DNA of 64,000 nt from Bacillus sp. FJAT-44742. Lineage in GTDB: Bacteria; Bacillota; Bacilli; Bacillales; Marinococcaceae. This document shows, piece by piece, positions 51,891 to 61,781 of this stretch. The position numbers and the translations under genes were made by a program. The stretch spans positions 250,999 through 314,998 of the forward strand of contig NZ_KZ454936.1 of the NCBI RefSeq assembly GCF_002797315.1, read 5' to 3'. Each line of letters begins with the position of its first letter. Positions within the stretch are counted from its first letter, which is position 1. The notes beneath the pieces are model-generated. The model was given only the letters and a program-made list of their open reading frames with translations, was not told the DNA's origin and did not search any database.

Positions 51891-53330
51891 ATGGGAGTTG
51901 GAACGGTCTACCTTGTAGGTGCAGGGCCTGGTGATTCAAAGTTAATTACAGTACGAGGGTTTGAATATCTGCGGACTGCAGATGTAGTCCTGTATGATCG
52001 TCTGGTAAACCCCCTGCTTTTGGACGAAGCAAAACCAAAAGCCGAGCTGATCTATTGTGGGAAACTTCCTGACCGTCATCACTTGCGGCAAGAAGCCATT
52101 CAGGAAGTTATGATAGAAAAAGCAAAAGCAGGTCTTCATGTCATTCGTTTAAAAGGTGGAGATCCTGGTGTTTTTGGAAGGGTAGGCGAGGAGGCAGCTG
52201 CATTGGCAGAAGCCGAGGTACCCTATGAAATCATTCCTGGTATAACAGCTGGCATCGCAGCCCCGGCGTATGCAGGAGTGCCAGTCACTCATAGAGAGCA
52301 TGCGAGCAGCTTTGCTATTGTGACAGGTCATGCCCAGACAGGAGAACCCTCTCCGAACTGGGAAGGTCTTGCAACTAGCATCGATACCATCGCTTTTTAT
52401 ATGGGAGTGAAGAATTTGTCTTTCATCGCTGAAAACTTAATAAAGCATGGAAAAAGCAAAGATACTCCTATTATGCTTGTAGAATGGGCGACGACCAGCA
52501 GGCAAAGAACGGTAGAGGGGACACTTGAGAATATTACGGAAGTCGTAGAAAGAGAAAATATAAAAAACCCAGCGCTTACTTTAGTTGGTGACGTAGTAGG
52601 ACTTCGAAAAAGTCTGCACTGGTTTGAAAAGAAAAAACTCACAGACCAAACCATTCTTGTAGGACAAACAAATAGTAAACAAAGCTCCATCGCTGCAAAG
52701 CTTCGTGAAAACGGGGCAGAAGTGTTTGAATTTCCTTCATTTCGAGAGACTCCGGAATCCGAATCTTTTCCTGAAAATCTAAAATCTTTTTCTAAGATCG
52801 TTTTCCTTGCTTCTGAAAGCGTAACTCCGTTTTTTAAAGAAATTAAAAGAAGAAGAATAGACGTAAGGAGCTTACCCTCTGAAATCACTGCAACGACAAA
52901 AAGGGGAGCTGTGTATTTAGAGGAACATGGAATTTTTTCTGAAATAGACTCGTTTATACAGGAAGAAGAAGGAGTACTTTATATCGGAAAGGAAGAGCAG
53001 GTAGCTCCTCTTAGTGAGGATGGCTGGATCAGTCACAGGGCCGTGACTAATGAAAAAAGCAATATTACGCTTGTAAGGCTGCATCAGGATAAGAGGTTGA
53101 CAACCGTTGTCTTTCCTTGTGCTGAATCAGTAGAAACAGTAACAAGGGAAGTGGAAGAAGCCGGCATTTCCTTTACAGAGTGGAAAGAAGATAAGCTGTT
53201 TATATGTTACGGACCAAAGAGCCGCATGAAGGCAGAAGAAAAAGGTTATGAGAACTGTATAGAGTTAGAACAGCCTGATGTCGATCATTTAATAGCTTCT
53301 TTAGCTGCCACACAAATTACGTACAGTTAG
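51891..53330 (+). CDS. cobA: Uroporphyrinogen-III C-methyltransferase fused to HemD-like domain
   Basis: This is a 479-residue fusion. The N-terminal part (about 1-245) is a SUMT that adds two methyl groups from SAM to uroporphyrinogen III, giving precorrin-2. VGAGPGDSKLITVRG, LIxYDRLV-like VLYDRLV, LKGGDPGVFGR and PGITAGIAAPAYAG are intact. The C-terminal part (about 255-470) resembles uroporphyrinogen III synthase (HemD), but is weakly conserved. In B. subtilis the equivalent (YlnD) is only the SUMT half. ATG 51891 follows AGGGAGA. With sirB and sirC it makes siroheme for sulfite reductase. Confidence 0.9.
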   Translation: MGVGTVYLVGAGPGDSKLITVRGFEYLRTADVVLYDRLVNPLLLDEAKPKAELIYCGKLPDRHHLRQEAIQEVMIEKAKAGLHVIRLKGGDPGVFGRVGEEAAALAEAEVPYEIIPGITAGIAAPAYAGVPVTHREHASSFAIVTGHAQTGEPSPNWEGLATSIDTIAFYMGVKNLSFIAENLIKHGKSKDTPIMLVEWATTSRQRTVEGTLENITEVVERENIKNPALTLVGDVVGLRKSLHWFEKKKLTDQTILVGQTNSKQSSIAAKLRENGAEVFEFPSFRETPESESFPENLKSFSKIVFLASESVTPFFKEIKRRRIDVRSLPSEITATTKRGAVYLEEHGIFSEIDSFIQEEEGVLYIGKEEQVAPLSEDGWISHRAVTNEKSNITLVRLHQDKRLTTVVFPCAESVETVTREVEEAGISFTEWKEDKLFICYGPKSRMKAEEKGYENCIELEQPDVDHLIASLAATQITYS

Positions 53331-53342
53331 CAGGTGATAAAT

Positions 53343-54119
53343 ATGCAAGGCGTATTATATATCGGACATGGAAGCCGTGTTCAGGAAGGGAATAGGCAGT
53401 TTGAAAACTTTGTAAAAGACACCATGTCAATGATCGATATTCCAGTACAGGAAACGTGTTTCTTAGAACTGGCTGACCCTGGTATTGCTGAAGGTGTCCA
53501 GCGCTGTAAAGAGAAAGGTGTAACAAAGCTTCTTGTCATTCCGGTTCTTCTTTTGACTGCGGGCCACGCGAAGCAGGATATACCAGAGGAGCTAAGAAAA
53601 GCCTTAGTACCGTATCCTGAACTAGAGGTATCCTATGGCCGGCCATTTGGAATTGAAGAAAAGATTTTTAATGTATTAGAAGAACGGTTGCGAAGTGAAG
53701 GCTGGAAGCCGGGAGACGAGGCTGACGTGCTTCTTGTCGGACGGGGAAGCAGTGACCCGGAGGCTATCGAGGACTTTCATACCATCTGTCATAAATTCAA
53801 AGAATTTGCCGGACTTTCACGAGTAGAGGCATCATTTTTAGCAGCAGCTTCTCCTAGCTTTCCGGAAGGGTTAGAAGTCATGAAAAAGACGAAAGCAAAA
53901 ACGGTCTATGTACTTCCTTATTTATTATTTACTGGCGTATTAATACAAGAAATGGAAGAGGAAATCTCCTCAATGGAAACCAATGTTCCATTTCGTCTTT
54001 GCTCCTTTTTGGGCTATGACCACGAACTGGCAGATATATTAAAGGAAAGGGTTCTTGAGTGTAAAAAAGCTCAAGAAGGGAAGCTGGAATCTCATGCGGT
54101 TATTGCCTCTTTCACTTGA
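53343..54119 (+). CDS. sirB: Sirohydrochlorin ferrochelatase
   Basis: This is a CbiX/SirB-family chelatase of 258 residues inserting Fe2+ into sirohydrochlorin. Both repeated halves of the double-length form are seen. The first has YIGHGSR and PVLLLTAGHAKQDI, with the metal-binding His; the second has VGRGSSDPEA and PYLLFTGVLIQEM. ATG 53343 follows AGGTGAT; GTG 53334 overlaps that site. It comes 12 bases after the SUMT fusion and overlaps sirC by 26 bases. Confidence 0.93.
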   Translation: MQGVLYIGHGSRVQEGNRQFENFVKDTMSMIDIPVQETCFLELADPGIAEGVQRCKEKGVTKLLVIPVLLLTAGHAKQDIPEELRKALVPYPELEVSYGRPFGIEEKIFNVLEERLRSEGWKPGDEADVLLVGRGSSDPEAIEDFHTICHKFKEFAGLSRVEASFLAAASPSFPEGLEVMKKTKAKTVYVLPYLLFTGVLIQEMEEEISSMETNVPFRLCSFLGYDHELADILKERVLECKKAQEGKLESHAVIASFT

Positions 54120-54549
54120 TATTTCACAGAAGACAATCGTAGTTGTGGGAGGGGGCCCCATAGCAGCAAGAAAGACAGAAAAAGTCCTGAATGCCGGAGG
54201 ACTGGTTACTGTAGTAGCTCCACAGATTACTGCCCAATTAGAGCATTTATCAAATGAAGGAAAAATTAAGTGGGTTAATGATATTTGCAGGCCGTCATAC
54301 TTGGTGGACGCATTCATGATTATTTCTGCTTCTGGATCAAAGGAAGCTCAAAGTATTATCCAGCGATCAGCACAGCCTGGGCAGCTGATCAATGGAGCAG
54401 ATAATCCTGCTATTGGTAATGTGGCATTTACAGCAACCATTGAACATGAAGATTGTATGATCTCAATTTCTACGTTAGGAAAAGACCCGTCTTTAGCCAA
54501 GAGAATGAAACACAAGCTGCAAAAGATTCTTAATAAAGAGGAAAAATAA
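54094..54549 (+). CDS. sirC: Precorrin-2 dehydrogenase
   Basis: This is a NAD-dependent precorrin-2 dehydrogenase (SirC/YlnF/Met8 N-terminal type) of 151 residues. VVVGGGPIAARKTEKVLNAGG is the Rossmann motif. The middle part NGADNPAIGNVAFTATIEHED and the C-terminal ISTLGKDPSLAKRMK match the family. It converts precorrin-2 to sirohydrochlorin, the substrate of SirB. The start at ATG 54094 lies inside sirB with AAGGGAAG upstream; the frame is also open to 54055. It ends the operon. Confidence 0.93.
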   Translation: MRLLPLSLDISQKTIVVVGGGPIAARKTEKVLNAGGLVTVVAPQITAQLEHLSNEGKIKWVNDICRPSYLVDAFMIISASGSKEAQSIIQRSAQPGQLINGADNPAIGNVAFTATIEHEDCMISISTLGKDPSLAKRMKHKLQKILNKEEK

Positions 54550-54551
54550 TA

Positions 54552-54595
54552 CCAAGAGGCTGTCTTCAAGGAACTATCCAGGAGACAGCCTTTGG
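54552..54595 (+). terminator. Hairpin ending the sulfate/siroheme operon
   Basis: CCAAGAGGCTGTCT pairs with AGACAGCCTTTGG (one bulge). The U-tract is poor. Confidence 0.6.
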
Positions 54596-54716
54596 CGTGT
54601 TATCCTTGTTTTGTACGTGGCCTGCAATTCTTATCACACTTTACATATCACAACATAATGTAAGTAACTGTAACAGAGGCTTTTAAATAGAAGGTAGAGA
54701 AAGGAACGGGGCGTTT

Positions 54717-56405
54717 ATGGGAAATACCAAAGAGAATACTTGTAAAGATCCAAAGCAGCTTTTAGATTCCATTTCTAATAAGCCGCTTGGTGAAAGAATT
54801 GAACTGATAACAAGACGGTTAATGAGACTGCCTAGTGTGACCGATACGAAAGGGGAAAGGGAAATTGCTGATTTTCTGTTTGAATTTTTAAAAGAATTTC
54901 CTTACTTTAAAGAGAATTCCGATAAAGTATGGGAGCAGCCCCTAAGTAATGATAATTTAGGCAGAAAGAATATATTTGCTTTTGTCCAAGGTTCAGGTTC
55001 ATCACCTAATACGGTGATCTTTCACGCCCATATCGACACAGTAGGTATTCATGACTTTGGATCTTTAAAAGAGTACGCTTATGACCCTGATCGATTGGAA
55101 GAATACTACTCTGCTCACTATGATCCAGAGGTAAGAGAGGCAGCCCAAAGCGGGAAATGGCTTTTTGGAAGAGGTTCAGTAGATATGAAAAGCGGGGCAG
55201 CGATACATCTTGTTAACCTTCTTTATTTTACTGAACACCTGGAAAAATTAAATGGTAACATTCTTTTGCTTTTGAATCCGGCTGAGGAAAATGATCATGC
55301 CGGTATCATTGAAGCATCCAAGGAGTTTTCACGTTTGAAAAGTGAGGGATTACATTTCTCGGTGGCAGTAAACAATGATTATACAACTTCACTGTATGAG
55401 GGAGATAGTCACCGGTATATATATACCGGGTCAGCCGGAAAGGTTTTGCCCTGTTTTTCAATTCATGGCAGAGAGGCCCATGTTGGAGAAATATTGAGAG
55501 GGATTGACCCAACGTTTATTTCCTCTGAAATTAATAGGCGAATAAGCTGTAACATGGATTTAACAGAACAAATTGAAGGGGAATTGGTTCTTCCTCCTAC
55601 ATGTTTATATCAAAGAGATAATAAAGACACTTATAATGTACAGACCCCCCCGTCAAGCCGGATGTACTTTAATTATTTTATGTATGAAACGACACCTAAA
55701 GATGTGATGAAACTATTGATAAGAGAAACAAGGGAAGCTTGCCGTGTGGTGAAGAAGCAGATGGAGAAGCAGCATCATGTATTTTTGTCCACAACCCAAA
55801 TGCCTTTTTCGCAGCATCTCGAGTGGAAAGTTGATGTATTGTCTTTTGACGAGTACAAAGAGAACCTGGTTCAAAAAGGAATTTCAGTTGATGATATCGT
55901 GAAGAAGACAGTTGACACTTATAGTGATCTAGATAAGCGTGAGCTGTGTTTTAAAATTACGGAAATGCTGGTTGAGAAAGACCCGGATGACCGTGCAAAG
56001 GTAATTATTTTCTTTGCCCCCCCATTTCTTCCATGTAATTATTTGCAAGAAAACAGTGGCAAGATGATAAAGAAACAATTGCTGGAGATCGTAAGCGAAG
56101 AAGAGAACAAAAGTGGAGAAAGGTTTCTTGTTAAGAAGTTTTTCCCTTTCTTATCAGATAGCAGTTTTTTGTCATTTCCTGGTAACACAGAGGACGTAAA
56201 TCACCTGAGAAGTAATTTTCCTGCTATGGATGAAATATTTCCCTTGCCTATTGATCACATTCGGTCGTTAAATATTCCTGCTATAAACATAGGGACCTAT
56301 GGAAAAGATGCTCACAAAAGAACAGAGAGGGTTTACAAACCTTATACTTTCGAACAACTGCCCAGGATTATCAGGGATTTCACTATAAGGTCTCTCAGTT
56401 TATAA
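54717..56405 (+). CDS. rocB: RocB-like M20 family hydrolase
   Basis: This is a 562-residue zinc-hydrolase-fold protein of the M20 family, matching B. subtilis RocB, which is encoded with arginine-degradation genes but has no firmly known reaction. Metal-site motifs are present: FHAHIDTVG, FGRGSVDMKSG and LLNPAEEND, followed by the later His and the dimerisation insert. GlnGlu-type catalytic neighbours are intact. ATG 54717 follows GGAACGGGGC. It is monocistronic here, away from rocA, rocD or rocF. Confidence 0.9.
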   Translation: MGNTKENTCKDPKQLLDSISNKPLGERIELITRRLMRLPSVTDTKGEREIADFLFEFLKEFPYFKENSDKVWEQPLSNDNLGRKNIFAFVQGSGSSPNTVIFHAHIDTVGIHDFGSLKEYAYDPDRLEEYYSAHYDPEVREAAQSGKWLFGRGSVDMKSGAAIHLVNLLYFTEHLEKLNGNILLLLNPAEENDHAGIIEASKEFSRLKSEGLHFSVAVNNDYTTSLYEGDSHRYIYTGSAGKVLPCFSIHGREAHVGEILRGIDPTFISSEINRRISCNMDLTEQIEGELVLPPTCLYQRDNKDTYNVQTPPSSRMYFNYFMYETTPKDVMKLLIRETREACRVVKKQMEKQHHVFLSTTQMPFSQHLEWKVDVLSFDEYKENLVQKGISVDDIVKKTVDTYSDLDKRELCFKITEMLVEKDPDDRAKVIIFFAPPFLPCNYLQENSGKMIKKQLLEIVSEEENKSGERFLVKKFFPFLSDSSFLSFPGNTEDVNHLRSNFPAMDEIFPLPIDHIRSLNIPAINIGTYGKDAHKRTERVYKPYTFEQLPRIIRDFTIRSLSL

Positions 56406-56502
56406 GGTTTGTAAACAAAATGTAAAGTTCCAAGGTAATATGTTTTTGTTTAATAGGGTAACAGTGAAGAAGGCAGGGCATTTTCAGTTAGGGGTGTAGA
56501 TT

Positions 56503-57270
56503 ATGTTTAAAAGACAACCTTCTTTAATAAAATGGGTGAATGTTATTGCCTTGTTTATCGTCGTAATTATGAACGCATTGGCAAACTCACTTCCGCTGAA
56601 TAATCAGACAACCGGAGAAATTGCTGAAGCGCTGAACATTCTTTTCACCCCTGCAGGTTATGTCTTTTCTATCTGGAGTGTAATTTACATTCTGCTGGCG
56701 ATTTGGGTCTTTAAGCAGTTTTTTTCAAAGCCTAAAGAAGAGGAAATATTCGAAAACATTGGGTACTGGTTTGTTTTAAGCTGCGTGTTTAATGTGGCCT
56801 GGCTTCTATTCTTTCATTATAATTTCTTTAACTTAACCATGGCTGCTATGGGCGGGCTGTTAATAAGCTTGATTATGATCTACACGAAAATAGGTTCTTT
56901 TACAAAAGAAAATGCTGTACACACGATACCATTTTCCCTCTACTTAGGCTGGATTTCTGTTGCAACCATTGTGAATGTTGGTATTTTATTTACTGTAAAT
57001 GATGCGAACCAATTGCTGTTTTCAGATGTCTTTTGGACAAATACAGCTTTGGTTCTTGCTTTAGGGATTGCACTTGTTATGGTCCTAATAAAGCAAAATC
57101 CTGTGTATCCTTTGGTGTTTGTCTGGGCTTTTTTTGGAATAGGAATTGAAAGAATTGATGAATTTATTTCTATTACGTATACTGCCTGGTTCGCTGCCAT
57201 GGTTCTGCTTATCCTTACAGTGGTGAATATTGTCCGGCATGGTTTCTTTAACAGAAAAACTTACGATTAA
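56503..57270 (+). CDS. TspO/MBR-family membrane protein (long form)
   Basis: The 255-residue membrane protein has about seven hydrophobic segments. TspO-type features are FTPAGYVFSIWSVIYILL and a second helix VFNVAWLLFFHYNF, tryptophan-containing as in the family. It is longer than the usual 160 residues and belongs to the group sometimes called tryptophan-rich sensory proteins. TspO proteins bind tetrapyrroles, which would fit the nearby siroheme genes, but the link is only positional. An AGGGGTG site precedes ATG 56503. Confidence 0.8.
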   Translation: MFKRQPSLIKWVNVIALFIVVIMNALANSLPLNNQTTGEIAEALNILFTPAGYVFSIWSVIYILLAIWVFKQFFSKPKEEEIFENIGYWFVLSCVFNVAWLLFFHYNFFNLTMAAMGGLLISLIMIYTKIGSFTKENAVHTIPFSLYLGWISVATIVNVGILFTVNDANQLLFSDVFWTNTALVLALGIALVMVLIKQNPVYPLVFVWAFFGIGIERIDEFISITYTAWFAAMVLLILTVVNIVRHGFFNRKTYD

Positions 57271-57337
57271 TATTTCTGGCTACCGGGTAGTGAAAAACAA
57301 GGTAATTAATAGGAAACACCATTAGGAGGGAACGGAA

Positions 57338-57565
57338 ATGGCTGTAACAAAAGAAGAAGTCCGTCAGCTTATAGATCATCTGTCACCTGATCAATTAGAA
57401 GAGGTATATACACTTATCCGTGAAATGAAAGAAGTAGAAGAGCAGGATGAAATGTCGATGAAGGAAGTTGACGGTTTAAGAGACCAGGAAGTATATTTTG
57501 AAAGCGAAAATAGCGTAAATGATGAAATAGCTGGAAAAGATCTGTCAAGAAGAGATCCGTTATAG
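57338..57565 (+). CDS. Small acidic soluble protein, unknown
   Basis: The 75-residue product is predicted largely helical and charged (VTKEEVRQLIDHLSPDQLEEVYTLI). No membrane segment or known domain was seen. TTAGGAGGGAAC precedes ATG 57338, which supports real translation. It has its own terminator and no clear partner. The helical pattern resembles N-terminal DUF-type or antitoxin-like modules, but this is not enough to assign it. Confidence 0.65.
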   Translation: MAVTKEEVRQLIDHLSPDQLEEVYTLIREMKEVEEQDEMSMKEVDGLRDQEVYFESENSVNDEIAGKDLSRRDPL

Positions 57566-57575
57566 ACTGTAGTGC

Positions 57576-57610
57576 TACTGCCTTCCCTGCTGAAGGCAGT
57601 TTTATTTTTA
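57576..57610 (+). terminator. Terminator
   Basis: CTGCCTTC and GAAGGCAG form a perfect stem followed by TTTTATTTTTA. Confidence 0.9.
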
Positions 57611-57726
57611 TACTTAGAAAATTATCAAACTATTAAAGCTTTTTAAATTGAATTGAAGTCCTTACAGGCAGCTTGTATACTTTACTTTGGTAGAGAGCTA
57701 AATAGATGAAGAGGAGTTTAGTATAA

Positions 57727-59031
57727 ATGAATGCTGTAATTATCTCTGTTCTTGTGATGATAGTTTTGAGTCTATTGAAAGTAAATGTCGTTTTGGCCAT
57801 CTTATTTGCTGGATTAACAGCCGGTCTGGTTGCCGGCTTAAATTTAAATGAAACTTTGGAGCTCCTCATCTCTGGCATGGGCGGCCAGGCAGAAACAGCA
57901 CTTAGCTATATTCTGCTTGGGGTATTTGCCATGATGATTGCTTATTCTGGAATTACAGGGGTACTAGTTAAAAGGCTGATTAAAGTATTAAAAGGCAAAA
58001 GAGGCTTCTTGCTAATGACAATAGCGGGGATTGCTTGTTTGTCCCAAAATGCAGTGCCCGTGCATATTGCTTTTATTCCAATTTTAATTCCTCCTCTCCT
58101 TCAGTTATTTGACCGAATGAGGGTTGACAGAAGGGGAGTTGCAGCAGCATTGACCTTCGGGTTAAAAGCACCATATGTGATGCTTCCCCTTGGATACGGA
58201 TTTATTTTCCATAACATCATTTCAACTGAAATGAGTGCTAATGGCATGGAGCTTGCGGTTGGGGAAATATGGAGAGCTATGCTTGCTCCGGGAATCGGCA
58301 TGATTGTTGGATTGCTTATCGCTGTCTTTATTACTTATCGAAAGCCAAAGGACAGCAAGGTCACAAATCAAGAAAATCAAGAAAATGCTGTTATCCCCAA
58401 CGAGGAAGCACAATTTAGGAGAAAGCATATCTTTACTTTGTTTGCCATTGTAATAGCGTTGGTCGTACAGTTGCTAACAGAATCCTTAATTTTTGGCGCG
58501 TTAACAGGAATAATAATCATGTTTATGCTGACAGTTATTCCATTCACCAAAGGTGATGAAATGGTAAATGACGGGATTAAAATGATGGGTATGATTGCTT
58601 TTGTTATGCTCATAGCTTCTGGCTTTTCAACCGTCCTGCAAGAAACAGGTGCAGTAGATGCTCTCGTTACCTCTGCTATAGCAACTGGCGGAGAAGCAAA
58701 CCTTCTTACTGCTGCAATCATGCTGTTGGTAGGCCTGTTAATTACTATGGGGATTGGGACTTCTTTTGGTACGATACCTATTCTGGCTGCACTGTTTGTG
58801 CCATTTGCTTTAACGATTGGTTTTTCTCCTCTGGCGACTGCTGCCTTAATAGGAACAGCAGGAGCAATGGGGGATGCTGGTTCTCCTGCTTCAGACAGCA
58901 CACTTGGACCAACTTCAGGTCTTAATGCTGACGGCGGCCATCATCATATATGGGACACTTGTGTCCCTACGTTCCTACATTACAACATACCTTTGTTTAT
59001 TTTTGGTCTGCTTGCGGTAATGATATTTTAA
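57727..59031 (+). CDS. yuiF: YuiF-like Na+/H+ antiporter-family permease
   Basis: This is a 434-residue polytopic protein of the Na+/H+ antiporter (NhaC-like/YuiF) family with about 11-12 helices. The hallmark segments are LLGVFAMMIAYSGITG and, in the second half, GTSFGTIPILAALFVPF. The sequence GDAGSPASDSTLGPTSGLNADGGHHHIWDT is typical of YuiF and related amino-acid exchangers. Both ion antiport and amino-acid transport have been proposed for the family. It is monocistronic. Confidence 0.85.
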   Translation: MNAVIISVLVMIVLSLLKVNVVLAILFAGLTAGLVAGLNLNETLELLISGMGGQAETALSYILLGVFAMMIAYSGITGVLVKRLIKVLKGKRGFLLMTIAGIACLSQNAVPVHIAFIPILIPPLLQLFDRMRVDRRGVAAALTFGLKAPYVMLPLGYGFIFHNIISTEMSANGMELAVGEIWRAMLAPGIGMIVGLLIAVFITYRKPKDSKVTNQENQENAVIPNEEAQFRRKHIFTLFAIVIALVVQLLTESLIFGALTGIIIMFMLTVIPFTKGDEMVNDGIKMMGMIAFVMLIASGFSTVLQETGAVDALVTSAIATGGEANLLTAAIMLLVGLLITMGIGTSFGTIPILAALFVPFALTIGFSPLATAALIGTAGAMGDAGSPASDSTLGPTSGLNADGGHHHIWDTCVPTFLHYNIPLFIFGLLAVMIF

Positions 59032-59145
59032 AAGCTGGCTCTGTAAAAGAATAATGTTGAATACTATAAGTAATTTGATTGAGCTTCGTCTTTTAACGAA
59101 AATCATCTGTAACATAGCCTAAAATGATAACGAGACGTAAACGAT

Positions 59146-59191
59146 ACAAAAAAGCACTGTTTTTTTCATTAGGAAAACAGTGCTTTTTTGT
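59146..59191 (+). terminator. Strong terminator
   Basis: CAAAAAAGCACTGTTTT pairs with its complement around a TCATT loop and is followed by T residues. It ends the antiporter transcript. Confidence 0.9.
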
Positions 59192-59361
59192 ATAAAATAA
59201 TAACCGGTAACTAGTCTGGTTTGATGGATAAGCGGTTCGATGCAGCAAGCTTATTGAAACATCCGAAAACCTGTCTTATGAAGGGTTTTATAAGGGAATA
59301 AGTTTAGTTCATATTCTTTTGAAAAATAAAGATGAAATATATACAAGGCGGTGGCATAAGA

Positions 59362-60669
59362 ATGGATGCTGGTAAGTTATATGACGTAATTGGAATAGGT
59401 ATAGGTCCCTCTAATTTGGGTTTAGCAGCCCTTCTGGATCCAATAGAAGAAATAGACAGCTTGTTCTTTGAACAGAATACTTCCTTTGAGTGGCACCCTG
59501 GTATGCTCATAGACAAATCTGTGCTCAATTCAAGCTTTTTATCCGATCTTGTTACTTTTGCAGATCCAACAAATCCCTATTCATTTCTGAACTACTTACA
59601 TAAGCATAATCGAATGTACCAATTCTTTTTTTATCAAAAATTTAACATTCCAAGAAAAGAGTATAACAGTTATGCAAAGTGGGTTGCTTCCCAACTCGGT
59701 GATTGTAAATTTGGGAGACAGGTCACAAATGTAGAAGATGGCACTGGTGACTGGTATGAAGTGACTGTTTTTAATATTGAAACAGGAGAAAATCACTCAT
59801 ACAGGGCCAGGCATGTGGTCATCGGTACAGGAAGCACTCCGATGATTCCTGAAGACATTAAAGATGAAATGAATGAAGATATTTGCCACACCAGCTCTTA
59901 TCTTTATAATGAAAAAAATATTAAAAGAGGAAGCCATGTATCGGTGATAGGCTCTGGTCAAAGTGCGGCAGAGGTCTTTTATGATTTGCTTCAGGATCAA
60001 AAGCATTATGGTTATAAGCTTTCCTGGCTTACGAGATCACCCCAGTTTTTTCAAACCGAGGATGCGAAAGTAGGGAGAGAAATCTTTTCCCCTGATTTTG
60101 TTGATTATTTTCAGTCCTTAAGCTTTGATAGCAGGACAAGTGCTCTTCCCTATCTTGACCAGGCAAGAAAGCAAATAGAGCCTGGGGTGTTAGAGAACAT
60201 TTATAATGAGCTGTATCATCGCTCCATTGAGCGAAAGGATCCTGACGTCCTTCTTCAGCCTATGACTGAGCTTAGAGGGATTCGCTCGCTTTCTGTAGGG
60301 ACTTATGAGCTCACTATGCATCAATGGCAAAAAAACATGTCCTATTCCCACGTAACAAGCAAAGTGATTGTCGCAACAGGATATAAACCAAATGTGCCAA
60401 AATGGTTAAAAAAGTATAATGATAAAATTTACCGGGAAGATGAAAACACCATGGTGGTTGGAAAAGATTATGAACTTCTGTTTAAAAAAGAGCGGCCTAA
60501 TCATTTGTTTACTCTTACTAATTTGGACCAATCCCACGGAACTGGAGCGACAAATCTCGCTTTATCAGTTTATAGAAATCAGCGCATCATAAATAAAATT
60601 GCAGGTTATGAAAGGTACGCTATTCAAGAAGATACTATTTTTCAGCAGTTTATGCCTGATGAAAAATAA
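59362..60669 (+). CDS. Lysine/ornithine N-hydroxylase (siderophore type)
   Basis: This is a flavin monooxygenase of 435 residues, family IucD/SidA/PvdA, that hydroxylates the side-chain amine of lysine or ornithine using NADPH and O2, the first step of hydroxamate siderophores. The FAD motif GIGIGPSNLGLAAL, the NADPH motif VIGSGQSAAEVFYDLL, KVIVATGYKPN and FTLTNLDQSHGTG near the end are intact. No NIS synthetase, acetyltransferase or transporter gene adjoins it, so it is an orphan. ATG 59362 follows AAGGCGGTGG; ATG 59332 has no ribosome site. Confidence 0.9.
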   Translation: MDAGKLYDVIGIGIGPSNLGLAALLDPIEEIDSLFFEQNTSFEWHPGMLIDKSVLNSSFLSDLVTFADPTNPYSFLNYLHKHNRMYQFFFYQKFNIPRKEYNSYAKWVASQLGDCKFGRQVTNVEDGTGDWYEVTVFNIETGENHSYRARHVVIGTGSTPMIPEDIKDEMNEDICHTSSYLYNEKNIKRGSHVSVIGSGQSAAEVFYDLLQDQKHYGYKLSWLTRSPQFFQTEDAKVGREIFSPDFVDYFQSLSFDSRTSALPYLDQARKQIEPGVLENIYNELYHRSIERKDPDVLLQPMTELRGIRSLSVGTYELTMHQWQKNMSYSHVTSKVIVATGYKPNVPKWLKKYNDKIYREDENTMVVGKDYELLFKKERPNHLFTLTNLDQSHGTGATNLALSVYRNQRIINKIAGYERYAIQEDTIFQQFMPDEK

Positions 60670-60750
60670 TATGTGTGAGTTTGGCAGAAATTTGTGAAAA
60701 CATGTGAATTTTATTTTATTCGTTTTATTTCGTGTCATTGTGGAAAAACA

Positions 60751-60774
60751 CTCCTTAGACAACGTTGTAAGGAG
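60751..60774 (+). promoter_or_regulatory. Hairpin that can cover the ribosome site of acidic lipoprotein 1
   Basis: CTCCTT pairs with AAGGAG (the ribosome site of the gene at 60785). Inner ACA-ACGT-TGT extends the stem across an AG bulge. The hairpin could restrict translation. Confidence 0.5.
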
Positions 60775-60784
60775 GAATATAACA

Positions 60785-61237
<453 letters not shown>

Positions 61238-61262
61238 TAGAATGACAATTTAATTTTTAAAT

Positions 61263-61295
61263 AAAGAGGGCTATCAATTGATCGCCCTCTTTTTA
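61263..61295 (+). terminator. Terminator after lipoprotein 1
   Basis: AAAGAGGGC and GCCCTCTTT form a perfect stem followed by TTTATCC, so lipoprotein 1 is largely transcribed on its own. Confidence 0.9.
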
Positions 61296-61363
61296 TCCGA
61301 ATAATGATTTTGAACTTATTTATTGTATTTTCATAAACTTGAAACTCCTCAGGAGGGGACATG

Positions 61364-61714
61364 ATGAATAAAAAATTATTATATTCAGCATTGTCTGGTA
61401 TGGTAACGATAGGTGTTTTAGGAGCATGCGGTGAAGATGGAGGAGAAGAGGCTGACAACGGTATAGATGATGATCCAGGGATGGAAGAGGACGAAGGTAC
61501 CCTGGAGGAAAATGGTATGGATGAAAATGGAGATTTGGAAGATGAAGAAGGGTTAGATGGGGATGGAATGCAAGAAACTGACGATCATGGGATGCAAGAA
61601 GACGAAGGTGAAGGAGACGCCTTGGACGAGGACGCAGAACATGACGGTGATGATGCGGGGTTAGGCGAAGAAGATGAAGATGAGGAACCTGAAATTTTAG
61701 ATGATGATGAATAA
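61364..61714 (+). CDS. Acidic lipoprotein 2 (paralogue)
   Basis: The product has 116 residues and the same signal as its neighbours (MNKKLLYSALSG...VLGAC, Cys22), followed by DNGIDDDPGMEEDEG. The mature part is a non-repetitive mixture of Glu, Asp, Gly and Met ending in EEPEILDDDE. Glu is more frequent than in copy 1. ATG 61364 is chosen from alignment with the paralogues; an ATG immediately before (61361) is also possible. CTCC-TCA-GGAG at 61345-61355 could fold over the AGGAGG site. It lies about 125 bases after lipoprotein 1. Confidence 0.85.
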   Translation: MNKKLLYSALSGMVTIGVLGACGEDGGEEADNGIDDDPGMEEDEGTLEENGMDENGDLEDEEGLDGDGMQETDDHGMQEDEGEGDALDEDAEHDGDDAGLGEEDEDEEPEILDDDE

Positions 61715-61781
61715 AGGGTTCAAAGAAAGAATCATTGTTTACGAGATTTAAAAAATAGATTATTAAAAGGAGGAATATATT

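Noticed and set aside
59100-59140. Fur box near TGATAA sequences before the N-hydroxylase
   Set aside because: Only a partial half-site matches, and a strong terminator lies between it and the gene.
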